From the NCBI GenBank assembly GCA_007922195.1, contig ML681964.1:4579858-4643857 (forward strand): a stretch of 64,000 bases of DNA, given 5' to 3'. Below, one piece after another: positions 47,057-58,269 of the stretch (position 1 is the first letter of the stretch; every line of letters starts with the position of its first letter). Under the pieces are notes generated by a model. The model searched no databases and was not told the origin of the DNA. It saw only the letters and a program-made list of their open reading frames with translations. The stretch is from Podocnemis expansa. Lineage: Eukaryota > Chordata > Testudines > Podocnemididae. The translations under genes and the position numbers were made by a program.

Positions 47057-49115
47057 ATGCCCTCTTCACTGGGCTTCAAGCACTGTGAAACCTGTCATGA
47101 TGCTATGCCAGCATCCGATGGGCATTCACAATGTATAAAATGCTTAGGAGAAATCCACATCTCCAAGTGCCAACACTGTAAAAATTTGACTGCCAGAGCA
47201 TCTAAAGACAGGGAACTCCACCTCCACTTAATTGTGATGGAGCACGTCCTGTGCCCAGCTTTGAACCCAGGGCAAAGAATGAACAGGTCATGTAAGCCAT
47301 ATGTCAATTGCAGGTGATCTTCTCACAGCTCTAATAAAAGTGGAAGGTCATCCTCTCCAAAACTGGGTACCAAAGAGGCGTTAGGTTCCTCAGGCACATC
47401 GAGCCATAAACCCCGAAAAAGTTCTGCTTCTCATTAAGACTGGGTGAAAAGCCACACCGTACTTCATCAATGCTGGCTACAAAACAGCCAAAATTACCAC
47501 CTCCTTCGGCATCTACTATGTAGCAGTTTTTAACAAATCCAGGCTCGGCACCACCCTCCCTAATCTTAGCAGAGCCAGCGGCACCACAGCTCTGCACCGG
47601 ATCCGGCCCAATAGTGTGGTCAGATTCAACATGGCATGAGCAACAGCCAGGTCCAGCCAGCTGTCAATTGAGCATTCGGCACCATCAAGTTCTGCTCCTT
47701 TAACTAACATGCTCCCTCCACCGGGTGCTAGCTGCTCTATATCAGGACTAGAAACTACATCCTCCTCTCATAAGCAGATGCGCATACCTAAAGCGCCAAT
47801 TAAGCACACATTAAAACGGAGATGCCATGAGCCGTCGGTAACTACATACCACTGCCAAACTTTCTCTGAGCATATCCCTGACCTGGGATCACCTATTTTA
47901 TTTCATTCATCAGCATCTTCTACTGCATCATATTGCAGCAACAACAAAGAAAAAGAGCATAATGGAGCCTTTTTCCTGACTCAGTTCCCCTCCCCAGTGC
48001 TTAAGCTAAAACGAGCTCATTTATCAGCTCCATATCCACCGTACTACTTCTATTCCCCTCAGTGGTACTCATGTCCACCAGCTTATTATTACCCATATGC
48101 CGTAGGGGATGCAGGATCCCAATACTCCATATCATCATCTAGACCTCCCACAGCCTCTGAGACCTTCATGAAAATCACCTCAAAATGATCAAATCACAGA
48201 CACACAGGACAGCACAGCTGGTAATCTGGATGATAATGTTGAGTCACTTTCTCGTTCTCCTTTGCAATGCTTACCTGGTTCTCCAGGAGACAGGATATTT
48301 CCATCCACTTCCTTTTCCACCGATGATTCTCGGCAATTCCAAGATATTGTTCGGATGGGTTGCAGACTCCTTAGAGATCTCCCCACAAGACACTTCAGAA
48401 TCCCAACACTCTCTTCTGTGTATTCTGCAAACCAAAATGAACCCATATATAGCCCTACCTATGAATTTGGCCATTATAGAACCTGCCTTAGGAATTTGGC
48501 AGACTCCAGCATCTATCCCTCCCACTGCTAAAAGAACAGACAAAAAATACTACATATTGAAAAAAGGAGCCAAATTCCTCTTCAGCCCCCCCCACTCTCT
48601 ATTTATCGATCCTGCGAACCAGTGCTATAAACAAATCTTTTAAAGGTCAACCCCACATGACAAGGACGATTTAAAAAAAAAAAAGACACTAAGGTGAAAA
48701 GTACATGCCTCTTCTACCCTTCAACTTCATGTGGCAAACTATTCAGCACTTCTCGCAAATTATGATCATAACAATTATCTGAAGTTAGCTGATTTTATTG
48801 AATTCATTCCAGAAGACAAAAAACAATCATTCCACTCCATAATCAAAGAAGGCCAACTTATGTCTAGAACCACCCTTCAAGTGGAGCTCGATGCAGCTGA
48901 CACAGCATCTTGAGCTATTGCAACCTCTGTTGTACTTTGCGGATGCTCGTGGCTTCATTCCGCAGACTTTCTAAGACAACTTCAGGTGACACTTGAAAAT
49001 CTCCCTTTTGAGAAAAATAAACTGTTTTCAGACAAAACCAATCAAATTATGCATGGCTCAGAGGACTCAAAGGCTACCTTATGCACATTCGGCATTTACC
49101 CCCGACAAAACTAAT
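47057..49115 (+). pseudogene. DIRS gag-like ORF1 (broken)
   Basis: The N-terminal segment has a Cys/His array of form C-x2-C-x7-D-x-H-x2-C-x2-CLGE-x-H-x4-C-x2-C, followed by ARASKDREL. This is the zinc-finger-like start of vertebrate DIRS gag proteins. A Pro/Tyr-rich low-complexity middle follows (47900-48110, repeated PPYYFY/PPAYYYPY-type runs). The C-terminal part has LLANYDHNNYLKLADF, IIKEGQLMSRT, ELDAADTAS, a stop, then AIATSV and LPFEKNKLFSDKT. The reading moves through at least three frames. Gag is presumed to package the RNA. This copy is non-functional. Confidence 0.8.
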
Positions 49116-49264
49116 GCAGAACATACAGATATCTATCTTGTATATCCAGGTATCAATACCAATACAATAACAGGCCACAATTTAGATGACAAGATACACA
49201 ATCATGACCCAGATAACGCAACCAATGGCAAAGGCAAACTTCAACCTATTCTGTCTCAACCACC

Positions 49265-50345
49265 TCCACCCAAACCATAATTTTGAAAATAATGTTGAGG
49301 ACAGCCGTCCTCTTCCATTTCTGCTAGAACCAAACCACCACGTCCTCTGTGCACACCATCTGTGACCATTTCTTTCCTCCTGGAGGCATATCACCTCTGA
49401 CAAATGGGTACTTGACACCCTCGAGGCTGGATATCTCATTCCTTTTCTTTATAAACCTCCACCATACCACCCTTCCCTGTCCTCCTTCAGGGACATCTCT
49501 CTCATATGTCTCCTGTATCAAGAGGTACAATGCCTCCTCCATAATGGCGCCATTGGAAAAAGTACCAGACACCCACCGAGGCAGAGGTTTTTATTATTCC
49601 TATTTTCTAACAACCAAGATATCTGGTGGTTGGCGACCAATTCTGTATCTTAGAAAACTAAATTCATAGCGTACCAAAAGTTTAAGTCTCTGACATCAAT
49701 AATTGCAGTTTTGGAACAAGGAGATTGGTTTGCTGCCCTTGTCCTACAGGATACATATGTTCACATTTCCATTCGTCCAGCCCATAGAAAATATCTTAGA
49801 TTCACATTCAGTAATGTACATTACCAATTTACTGTTTCACCCTTTGGTTTCTCCACAGCTCCTTGAGCCTTCTCAGAGGTTTTATCTGTCGTGGTCGCTC
49901 ATCTTCAAAAACACATCATCACTGTTTTTCCCTACCTCAACGACTGTCTCCTGAAGTCAGCGTCACTACACGAAGTAACATTGGATGTAAATTTTGTGAT
50001 TCACCTGTTTCAATCCATGGGCCTTAACATAAACACCCCAAAATCAACCTTGTCACCATATCAAAACATAATCTTCATAGATGCTTGCTTAGACTACAAA
50101 ACACACGTGCCTACTTACCAGAACAGAGACAACAACTCGTCACGGAACAGACAAACTCCATAATCAAATCCGTCACCGTTTCTGCTTGAGACTGCCGACA
50201 ACTTCTAGAATATATGGCAGCAGCAACATTTGTCGTCACCAAATGCCAGACTATGCATGAGGCCTTTCCAGCTATGGCTTGCCTCAATTTATAAACCACG
50301 ATTTCACACACTACACAAAATCTTTTCTATACCTCATCAAATCAA
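49265..50345 (+). pseudogene. DIRS reverse transcriptase (broken)
   Basis: Fragments in order are HITSDKWVLDTLEAGYLIPF (the usual DIRS RT start), LEQGDWFAALVLQDTYVHI (the 'GDW..A.DL.DAY.H' palm motif, with the catalytic Asp replaced by Val-Leu), YQFTVSPFGFSTAP (the 'F..LPFGLSTAP' box) and FPYLNDCLLKS. The last is the catalytic YLDD box with the first Asp changed to Asn. Both catalytic positions are therefore damaged. Stops occur near 49650 and 49865. The reading is cut by the CR1 at about 50350. Confidence 0.85.
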
Positions 50346-50425
50346 GTGCTCCCTAGCATGGTGAGGAGGGCTTTAAACTAGGTCTGAAGGGGGAAGGAGA
50401 CCAAAGCCCACAGGTAAGTGACTAT

Positions 50426-51049
50426 GTGGGAGAGCAGGGCGATGGGATGCAACTTGGGGGGTGCCAGGACTGTAACTACAGGGATAGAAGAGAGGATAAT
50501 TGGAACATGCGGGGGGAATCAAATAACTTTCTTAGATGCTCTAATGAAGCCCTAATGCCTGAGGCAGGTGGGGGAGGTCAACATCAAAAGAAAATCCAGG
50601 GAGGTAGATACAATAGAATTGAAAATCAAAATGGGACAGTAGGGCAATCAACCGGGTCTCTTAGGTGCCTATACACAAATGCAAGGAGCCTGGGAAACAA
50701 GCAGGAGGAATTGGTAGTACTAGCGCAGACAAAGAACTATGACATGATTGGGATAACAGAGACGTGGTGGAATAGTTTGCATGACTGGAGCTCTGCAATA
50801 GATGGGTATAGACTGTTCAGGAAGGACAGGCAGGGAAGGAAAGGGGGAGGAGTAGCACTATATGTAAAGGAGCTCTATGACTGCTCAGAGCTTCATTATG
50901 AAAGTGGAAACAAGCCAGTTGAAAGTCTGTGGGTTAAGTTGAGAGGGGAGAGCAACAAGGGGGATGTTGTGGTAGGTGTCTGCCACAGACCACCAGATCA
51001 GAAGGAGGAGGTGGATGAGGCATTCTGTGTACAACTGACAAGTTTCTAG
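50426..51049 (+). pseudogene. CR1 ORF2 endonuclease part (truncated)
   Basis: A 207-codon open frame covers the ORF2 N-terminus and most of the APE endonuclease: LYTNARSLGNKQEEL, IGITETWWN (conserved Glu), GGGVALYVKEL and VCHRPPDQK. It is better preserved than the corresponding part of the 25-26 kb CR1. It shifts frame near 51040 just before the expected GDFNYPD motif, and the sequence then enters the assembly gap. Confidence 0.88.
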
Positions 51050-51077
51050 AGCACAGGCCCTGGTTCTCATGGGGGAC

Positions 51078-51477
51078 NNNNNNNNNNNNNNNNNNNNNNN
51101 NNNNNNNNNNNNNNNNNNNNNNNNNNNNNNNNNNNNNNNNNNNNNNNNNNNNNNNNNNNNNNNNNNNNNNNNNNNNNNNNNNNNNNNNNNNNNNNNNNNN
51201 NNNNNNNNNNNNNNNNNNNNNNNNNNNNNNNNNNNNNNNNNNNNNNNNNNNNNNNNNNNNNNNNNNNNNNNNNNNNNNNNNNNNNNNNNNNNNNNNNNNN
51301 NNNNNNNNNNNNNNNNNNNNNNNNNNNNNNNNNNNNNNNNNNNNNNNNNNNNNNNNNNNNNNNNNNNNNNNNNNNNNNNNNNNNNNNNNNNNNNNNNNNN
51401 NNNNNNNNNNNNNNNNNNNNNNNNNNNNNNNNNNNNNNNNNNNNNNNNNNNNNNNNNNNNNNNNNNNNNNNNNNNNN
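51078..51477. other. Assembly gap (400 N)
   Basis: The gap lies within the CR1. The flanks are CR1 endonuclease on the left and CR1 3' terminus on the right. Translated frames across it are meaningless. Confidence 0.98.
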
Positions 51478-51521
51478 ACCTCGTGGGGTCCCTTCCAACC
51501 CTATGATTCTATGATTCTATG

Positions 51522-52400
51522 GTGGACCACCCTTTCCAACCTCAACAAGGGTGTCCCTTTTATCCAACAACAGCCTTCTCTTATTATTTCAACAGATGCT
51601 TCCCTCGGGTTGGGGAGCCCATATGAAGGTTTCACTGCCCAAAGGACTTGGTCCATTAAAGAATCTACCCTACACATCAACATCTTAGAACTCTGTGCAG
51701 TGAAATACTCATGCCTCCACTTTCAGTTTAACTCACCACCATGTCAGAATTTTAACAGACAACACAACATGTATGTTCTATATCAACAGACAGGGAGGAG
51801 CTCGATCCAGATCTCTCTGTCTTGAGGCCATGAGTCTATGGAACTGGTGCATAAGTCACAACATAACCATATCAGCCTCAGAGCTTCCTAGGGCTCAGAA
51901 CACAATCGCTGACTTCCTTAGTCACTCATCACTTCACTCCCATGAATGGCAGATCAGTGAGAACATCTTGCAAGGAATATTGTCTCTGGGGTCACCTGCA
52001 AACAGACCTATTTGCAACCTATTACAACAGCAAATGTCCAATATACTGTTCATGGGCAGGCATAGGATTTCAATCCCTTGGAGATGCTTTCCTCCTTCCA
52101 TGGAAAAATGGGCTATTTTATGCCTTCCTTCCGCTTCCCCTTATATCAAAGTCCTCATAAAGATTCAACACGATGCAGCAACTGTAATCCTCGTAGCACA
52201 GGCATGGCCGAGACAACATTGGTATATCCTCCTGACCAAGATGCTAGTCAGGACTCCGATGCAGTTACCATCTATTCCAAATTTCATCACCCAAAACACA
52301 GGCCACATCAACCATCTGGACCTCAACAGACTTCATCTAAGAGCTTGGTACCTAATTAGTTCTCACAAGATGAACTCTTCTGCTCTGACTCTGTACAGAA
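51522..52400 (+). pseudogene. DIRS RNase H and methyltransferase-like region (broken)
   Basis: Starting directly after the CR1 tail, the + strand reads IISTDASLGLGSPYEG (catalytic TDAS box), TWSIKESTLHINILELCAVK (catalytic Glu in LEL), then INRQGGARSRSLCLEAMSLW and ELPRAQNTIADFLS (catalytic Asp). All RNase H signature positions are present, though a frameshift lies at about 51770. The part after 51940 ('DLFAT..N.KCPIYCSW', 'AWPRQHWY') corresponds to the region between RNase H and recombinase in vertebrate DIRS, often called DAM-like. Confidence 0.82.
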
Positions 52401-52404
52401 CATC

Positions 52405-53400
52405 CTACTAACCAGTTGTAAACCGTCAACTCATAAAACTTACCTACAAAAGTGGCAAAGATTTTACCACTGGTGCTCACAAAATAATATACCATCATCT
52501 GCATCTATTTCTTCTATTCTTGATTACTTTCTCCAGTTTAAAAACTTCAAACTTATCTAAGAGCTCGGTTTGAGGACACCTTGCCGCCATTGCCACTTTT
52601 CATGATAAAATTAATTCTCACTCCATCTTCTCTCATCTGATTTATACAAAGATTTCTCCTAGGCCTCCAAAATCTTTACCAGAAACATGAACCCCAACAC
52701 CTATTTGGGACCTCAGTTTAGTCCTTAGGGCATTAGCAAGGCCAACCTTTGAGCCAGTGGTGACATCTTTGCCCACAGACCTATTGATGAAAGTAGCATT
52801 TCTAGTCGCCATCACCTCATCCCAACACATAAGCAAATTAGCAGTCCTTATGTCTTCCCTACCCTATACAGTCTTCCACAAAGACAAAGTAACATTGACC
52901 CCCCCCCCCCCCAAATTTTTACCTAAAATAAACTCATATTTTCACCTGAACCAATTTTATAGACTTACCTGTTTTCATGCCAAAACCCATGTGAATTCCC
53001 ACGAAGCCAGTCTTCATATCCTGGACGTTCAAAGAGCCCTCGCCTTCTACCTCGATTGAACGAAGTCACTCTGCACCTGCGACCAACTCTTCATTCCCAT
53101 TGTGGGAAAGAACAAAGGCAAACTATTATCTAAACAAAGACTTTGCAAATGGATTTCTAACTGTATTCGTATGTGCTTATGGTATCATCTATATCAGTAC
53201 CAGACCACATTCGTTCTCATTCCATGAGAGCTGTATTAACATCAATAGCGTTCCTGCACAATGTCCCAATCATAGAAATCTGTAAAGCTGCTACTTAGTC
53301 TTCTATCCACATCTTGGTGAAACACTATGACATTGACCCAGCAACTAGATCCGACACAGCAATTGGTCTTTCAGTATTATCTAACCTCTCCAAAAATGAC
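52405..53400 (+). pseudogene. DIRS tyrosine recombinase (broken)
   Basis: An N-terminal core-binding signature (STHKTYLQKWQRFYHWC) is followed by heavily frameshifted sequence with HISKLAVL and KTHVNSHEASLHILDV. The C-terminal catalytic part has HSMRAVLTSIAFLHNVPIIE (the H-x-x-R box) and KHYDIDPATRSDTAIG (nucleophile Tyr in HYDI). The recombinase normally integrates a circular DNA intermediate. Stops near 52560, 52590 and 53297 make it non-functional. It ends just before the ICR. Confidence 0.8.
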
Positions 53401-53437
53401 TCCAAAATCCCTCCTTCTTAGTGCTTACTGCTTGGGG

Positions 53438-53548
53438 GGTCACCCAAAGTGGAGCAACCACGGGGACACAACTCAAAGGAGAGAGGAAGATTACCCAGCT
53501 GTGATGGTGACTGGAGTTCTTCAAGATGTCTGTCCCCGTGGTTGCTCC
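53438..53548. repeat. DIRS internal complementary region (ICR)
   Basis: The first half (TCACCCAAAGTGGAGCAACC through ACAACTCAAAGGAGAG) is the reverse complement of the outer left ITR at about 46690-46735. The second half ('CTGTGATGGTGACTGGAGTT' through TGTCTGTCCCCGTGGTTGCT) is the reverse complement of the outer right ITR at about 53750-53810. Joining the complements of both outer ends is the defining DIRS feature and provides the template for circularisation. Confidence 0.9.
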
Positions 53549-53817
53549 ACCACCCTCCCTCCTCCCCTCTCTACTTTGGAGTTTATCTCTTTTGCTTCCT
53601 GGTCGAGAAGGAACTGAGGGGGGATGGGTTGCGCGTGTGACCGGAGGGTGCAAGTCATGGCATGATACCGCCTCTGGCTGCCCACGCGAACATGACGAGC
53701 TCTGCTTTTAGATCCTCTGAGCTGTGTTGCATGGACATGCTATCACCCAAGGTGGAGCAAGCATGGGGACAGACATCTCGGAGAACTCCAGTTACCATCA
53801 CAGGTAGGTAACCTTCC
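53549..53817. repeat. DIRS right inverted terminal repeat
   Basis: The phrase 'AGCTCTGCTTTTAGATCCTC' and the outer 'GACAGACATCTCGGAGAACT' with 'CCAGTTACCATCACAGG' mirror the left ITR and ICR. The element ends at about 53817 (..GGTAGGTAACC). Small frames on both strands here are spurious. Confidence 0.85.
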
Positions 53818-53819
53818 TT

Positions 53820-55980
53820 TCTCACCCCCAGGTGGTGGGGCTGAAGTGTCAATTTCCCATATTCCTGGATGTGCACTGGTGGTTTGATTAATATGGTGAA
53901 CTGAGTAATGGTGGCTTGAGAAAACACAGTTCCATTATTCCTGAAACCTTCAGTTCCAGCATATTTTCACCTATTTTAGAAAGGTTTATTTCCTCGTAAC
54001 ATATGCTGTAAGTTAGTCAGTGAGCAGTCTTGAGACGCTACTGGGTGATCTACCTTATTCTAGAATTCCTCCTTGCTACTGTGTTTGCTTCTCGCTGAGG
54101 TTCTTATCAAGCTTGTCACATGGGATCGCTTTATCCCCCAGAAGTCTAAAGCTATTGAAACTTTGTCCAATTTCTTATATTTCTATGACCAGTTCATTTG
54201 GCATTGCTGTTAAGAAAGGACCATTCCTACAAGCTGTCCATCTCCATTTCTTACTAATGTAAGTAACCCATATGTGTCGGTTACTTGTTACGCAAGGTAG
54301 AGTAGCTTCTAAAGTGAACCTAAGGGATGTTTCACTTTTTTGCCAGTTTATGTCCTAAAAAGTAATATTGATGTTCGTGTTCTAAGGTAACATGCCACTT
54401 TGGTATCTTAAGCCTGGATAACTTTTGATGTGTTTCAGAGATTTTCCTTGTTGTATGATATGGAGGATGTATTAATGTTCATTAGTACATCTCCTGAGCT
54501 ACTTTCTGAAAAAAAATTGCAATAACGTAAGTATTTATTTTTTTATTTGATGGGTTTTGGAAGAAGACAAACATTAATTATCTTGTGTATCTTCTTTAAG
54601 ACAGAAGATGGTTGTGTATCCTATTTGTCTGTCTTCTGTTTTTTTGAAAAAGCAAATTAAATAAAACAACAAAAAGGTTTATATTTCAAGAGTCTTGTCA
54701 CGCATACTTTGGTATTTATTCTTTCTATTCTGCAGTAGCATTCTCAATGTAGAATTTAGACTCTATTGAATGTTTTTCTCTGATATATCTGATATATAAA
54801 AGTCAGGGCACTGTTGGTTGATGAAAGGTAGGCTTCTTCTGGTGGTGACTACTTGAGCATCTTAATGGGTTTAGTAATAGAGAATTTCTTGATCTTATGA
54901 ATGGTGCTGGCTAAAAATAGCATTTTAGTTTTAAGATGCATTTTTAATGCATTAAAGTGATTTGGCATAACTAGAGTGAGAATTGTAGAACATACTTATT
55001 TGAGTTTTCTTCGAGAAGCAGAGATTTGAGACCTAAGAGCTAGACAGTTGAGGATGTTAAGGAGCCTGGCTTCAGTGAAGTCTGTGAGGATGTTTTTCCA
55101 ACGAGGCCACCAGGGAACCTTAGTATTTTATGGATAGTATTGAGGGTATCTGGGAGAGCATTGAACCTGATTCTGACTTCATTTCCAGTGAAGAAATTTT
55201 GCAAGAAAGCCAGGGTTTGTCTCCTCATGCAGGATCCTAAGGTGTAAACACAGTATTGGAGACTGCACTTGAAACCCACACTAACACCCGGTATGAGTGT
55301 ACTGGAAAGGAAATCCCTTTCCAGGAAGAATTATCTGTTGCATTCTAACTGTGGAGAGGTTTTGAACAGCTTTTTGTCTTGGATACCCTTTAGCAGATGT
55401 GGGCTAGGCACCTTTACAAATGTGTTTTGATTTTTTTATTCCTGCCATTCTACAGTGGCATGCAGACTGTCAAATTTACTGGTAAGCTCTATTTAATGTT
55501 TTTCTCTGATAAATTCCCCAGCTATCAACCTACATGGCAGCCTCCACCCTACCTCTTCACACCCCAGAAACCCATCCCTTCTTAAACTGGGGCTTGCAGG
55601 AGTTAAAAATAAATCACATTGTATTATTGGGAAGTTGATTTAAATGGCAGATACAGAAAGAGGGGGAAAATAACATAAAAAGTGCTTAGCTCAGGGCATT
55701 GCTCAACTCTGAAGGATTTAAGTTCCTGCACATTTGATGGAATATTTCTGAGAGTGTCATTTCAAAATGTATAGATTATAAAGCACCTGTGGCTATTTTT
55801 AATCAGACTTTCAGCATTAACGCCTGTGGTTCAGAACAATTACTGCAAAAGTTTATTCTACAGTTTACTTTGTGGTGGTCCTGAAGTTTTTATAAAAGAT
55901 AATTTAAGACAAAGATAGTGTGCTGTTTTGACATGAATGCTGCAAGACAATGCAACTTCCTTTAGGTTTCTTGTGTATGT
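53820..55980. other. Unassigned AT-rich DNA
   Basis: A phrase near 54730-54785 ('TTCTGCAGTAGCATTCTCAA' ... TGTTTTTCTCTGATA) recurs in diverged form at 55445-55513, suggesting a small dispersed or duplicated repeat. A minus-strand frame of 79 codons (55040-55279) has no recognisable domain. Confidence 0.4.
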
Positions 55981-55984
55981 ATAA

Positions 55985-56075
55985 TACAAACACGGAATCC
56001 TGTGGTACTTTTAAAGACTAACAAGTTTATTTCTCACACAAACTTTTGTGTTTGTTTTCCTGAAATAGACTACGT
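55985..56075. repeat. PLE terminal fragment
   Basis: 'GGAATCCTGTGGTACTTTTA' followed by AAGACTAACAAGTTTATTT and then TTTTCCTGAAATAGACTACG are PLE-terminus blocks, partly in inverted arrangement (AACTTTTGTG / TTTG). Confidence 0.55.
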
Positions 56076-56079
56076 CTCT

Positions 56080-57540
56080 GAAAACTGTATATGTAATTTT
56101 GCACATCCACTGCTGCAGCAGCTCTGAGGGGACCATTCTAGTAAATAATATAACATTTCTGCAAATCTTGATGTAATATTTGCCTGTTCCATTTTGAACC
56201 ATTTAGCCACTTGGTGACTGACTTCAAGGTAACTTCCTCCAATGTAATGACATCCTGTGGTGATGTGTGTGAAATTACCAATCCCAGTACTCCCCAGATT
56301 TGGCGCACGGGTCCAGCCTCCAGCCCATTTTTGAGAAAAGGGCTCTATGGAAAAGGGAGGTGTAGTAGAAAATGTCAGCATTTCAAGCTCATTCCTGACC
56401 TGGATGATCAGGGATGGTATTCCAAAAATGAGGAAGGAGGAGTTATTTTTGTTGGTGGTGTTACTATGCAGATTAGGATTAATAAAAGTACTGCTTCTTC
56501 AGTTCATCATCTCCCCTAGCTCCTGCACCTTATGTGCTGTGGTCTCCCACAGAAGGGAGCATTATTTCCTGAACACCTGACAAGTCTCTGGGTGAATTAA
56601 GAGGATCTGCATCCACAAAGAAGGGAAAGTCAGAGTGGAGGAACGTTTCTTTATGCAGAGAGATTATGGAGACAGAATTGATAGGGGAGAGCATTGGGAA
56701 AGATAGGAGCATGCAGAAGTGGGTGCAGGTATAGATGTTAAAGCAGATAGTCATGCTGGAGAAAACATTGATGTACTGTTCCCTCCCAGCATCCTTGCTG
56801 AGCCATATCTTGCAGTCCATGGAAAAACAATGCATATTCAGAGCAGTACTACATTTTCCCAGATTTTAGCTGTAATCACTTGCCTCCCCACTCCATACCA
56901 CGAGAGAGTAATAGGAGTGGTGGATACTAGGAGCTCACTTGAACTCCTATAACTAAAAGCGATGGTTTCACCCTTCTGTGCATAGGGAAAGAGCACCAGT
57001 AAGGAACTCTACACTTGCACACGTTTGTGACTGGAGTCGTATAAACAAGTGTGCACTGTTATGACCTCTAAAGGTTGCACTGTATTTTGTTGAGGTTTAT
57101 GTTCAATAAAAGATTTGCATAATTTTATTGTCACTAATGCTTGTGTTGACAAAGGTGTGATATCCTTCCATAAAATTGTGTGTGAGAATCATAATGAAAT
57201 ATGTTCTTATAAAATTGTTGCACAAAGAACAAAAAAAGCATAATAGAACTTCATTTCACAAAGTCCTTATACAATACACACAAAATTTCATTTCCAGTTT
57301 AGTTTGTAGTGTCAAAGTGGGATCACAAGGCATCCCTAAATGTGGCTTTGATTTGCTGCAGTTTTGTGAAGTTTGCTTCTCTGTCTGTTCATAATTATGA
57401 AACTGTTTATACTTCTCCTTTTCTTTCATTAGTAAAGTTCTCCCCCCTTGATTTTGTGCATGGACAAAATACAGTGTGCAGTTGTTGCATAAGGCAGATG
57501 CTACTCAGCAGCTTCCACATTAGGAATCTGTGCCTCCCTT
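56080..57540. other. Unassigned, possibly outer parts of the Harbinger relic
   Basis: The minus strand at 56080-56350 encodes a protein-like stretch (HQVAKWFKMEQANITSRFAE) that may belong to a Harbinger element, but I cannot confirm this. The rest shows no supported feature. Confidence 0.3.
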
Positions 57541-57549
57541 TTTAGCTTT

Positions 57550-58260
57550 CTGGATATGTACTCCAATGTCATTCTGCAGGTATTTGAGATATAATTAGAC
57601 AGCTCCTTTCTCCTCTTCAGGGGTCTACTAAAAGGCTTCATAAATCAGGGAAACTGAGTGTAAGATGGCACTCCCAGAATGACAGAGTGAATCACAGCAC
57701 CACTGGTCCATAGTAGTCCTGGGAGAAAAAGTTCCCCTTTTCAGTGTAGAAAATAAAGTTCTTCGAATAATGGATGTGTCCAGACTATCCCACACATATT
57801 TGGTGAATCTTCCATGGTAATCAACTAGGCCTTAGTAATCCAGAAAATACATCTTTCTGTTGAACTCTGAGGTTTGCTGTGTGTGTGGTGGAGTAAGGAA
57901 AGAACAGGCATATGGGACCTATCAGTGGGCTGAATACAATTTGTGAACCTTATGACTTGGAGCATGAGCACCCTCTTCATACCAGGGAAATGTGATGCTA
58001 ATATCCCTTGCGTTTGAGTTCCAAAATCCAGACTGGTTAGTTATTGACCTGTGGCATTTGGTAAGCTTCCAGATGGCAGGGACCCATGTTTCTTTATGCT
58101 GAAGAGCACTCTTCTCTTGATGTTCTGTTGCTGCAGCTCCAGGGTAAGCACTGCGCTGGTCTCTGGGAAAGTGGGCTTTGTAACTGAAACTTTGTAACTG
58201 CCACTGCTGGTCATCTCAGTCTGCATCATATCCTTTCCTGGCAATCTGTGCTAGTTTGCC
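57550..58260 (-). pseudogene. PIF/Harbinger transposase relic
   Basis: Read from about 58260 downward, across frames, the order of motifs follows Harbinger-type DDE transposases. They are VPAIWKLTKCHRSITNQSGF (helix-turn-helix-like 'ALWKLAT.DSYRSVANQFG'), DRSHMPVLS (from 'DGTHIPI'), ALVDYHGRFTKYV ('LVD..GRFT.I.VGW'), a KRGTFSPR block ('GTFFP'), and ILGVPSYTQFP-stop-FMKPF (the 'GD.AYPL.PWLMKPF' catalytic box, with the Asp lost). Many stops and frame changes show it is dead. Harbinger MITEs elsewhere in the window (9283, 22296) may have used a relative of this enzyme. Confidence 0.65.
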
Positions 58261-58269
58261 CAGAAATGG

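Larger units (their letters stand above)
50352..51521 (+). mobile_element. CR1 LINE inserted in the DIRS, with an assembly gap
   Basis: It begins in the last codons of ORF1 ('GGTGAGGAGGGCTTTAAACT'), at the same place and with near-identical sequence as the 23.2-28.4 kb CR1 near 26.31-26.34 kb. It runs into ORF2 and then a 400-N gap. It resumes only with the CR1 3' terminus: CCTCGTGGGGTCCCTTCCAA, then two ATTCTATG units. About 2.5 kb of ORF2 is not represented, so either the gap is larger than 400 bp or the copy has an internal deletion. Confidence 0.9.
46690..53817 (+). mobile_element. DIRS retrotransposon, structurally complete but decayed, with a CR1 insertion
   Basis: Inverted terminal repeats, a gag-like region, reverse transcriptase, RNase H, tyrosine recombinase and an internal complementary region (ICR) appear in DIRS order on the + strand. 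The terminal repeats are inverted rather than direct: GGTGATGGCATGTCCACGCA (about 46730) mirrors TGCATGGACATGCTATCACC (about 53731). This separates DIRS from LTR elements and ERVs. All coding parts have stops and frameshifts. A CR1 (50352-51521) interrupts it between RT and RNase H. Without the CR1 the element is about 6 kb, a normal DIRS length. Integration of DIRS by recombinase leaves no target duplication, and none is seen. Confidence 0.9.

Noticed and set aside
47331..47710. Minus-strand frames opposite the DIRS gag region
   Set aside because: They are shadows of the + strand gag pseudogene.
51067..51506. 143-145-codon frames of unknown residues on both strands
   Set aside because: They are translations of the 400-N assembly gap.
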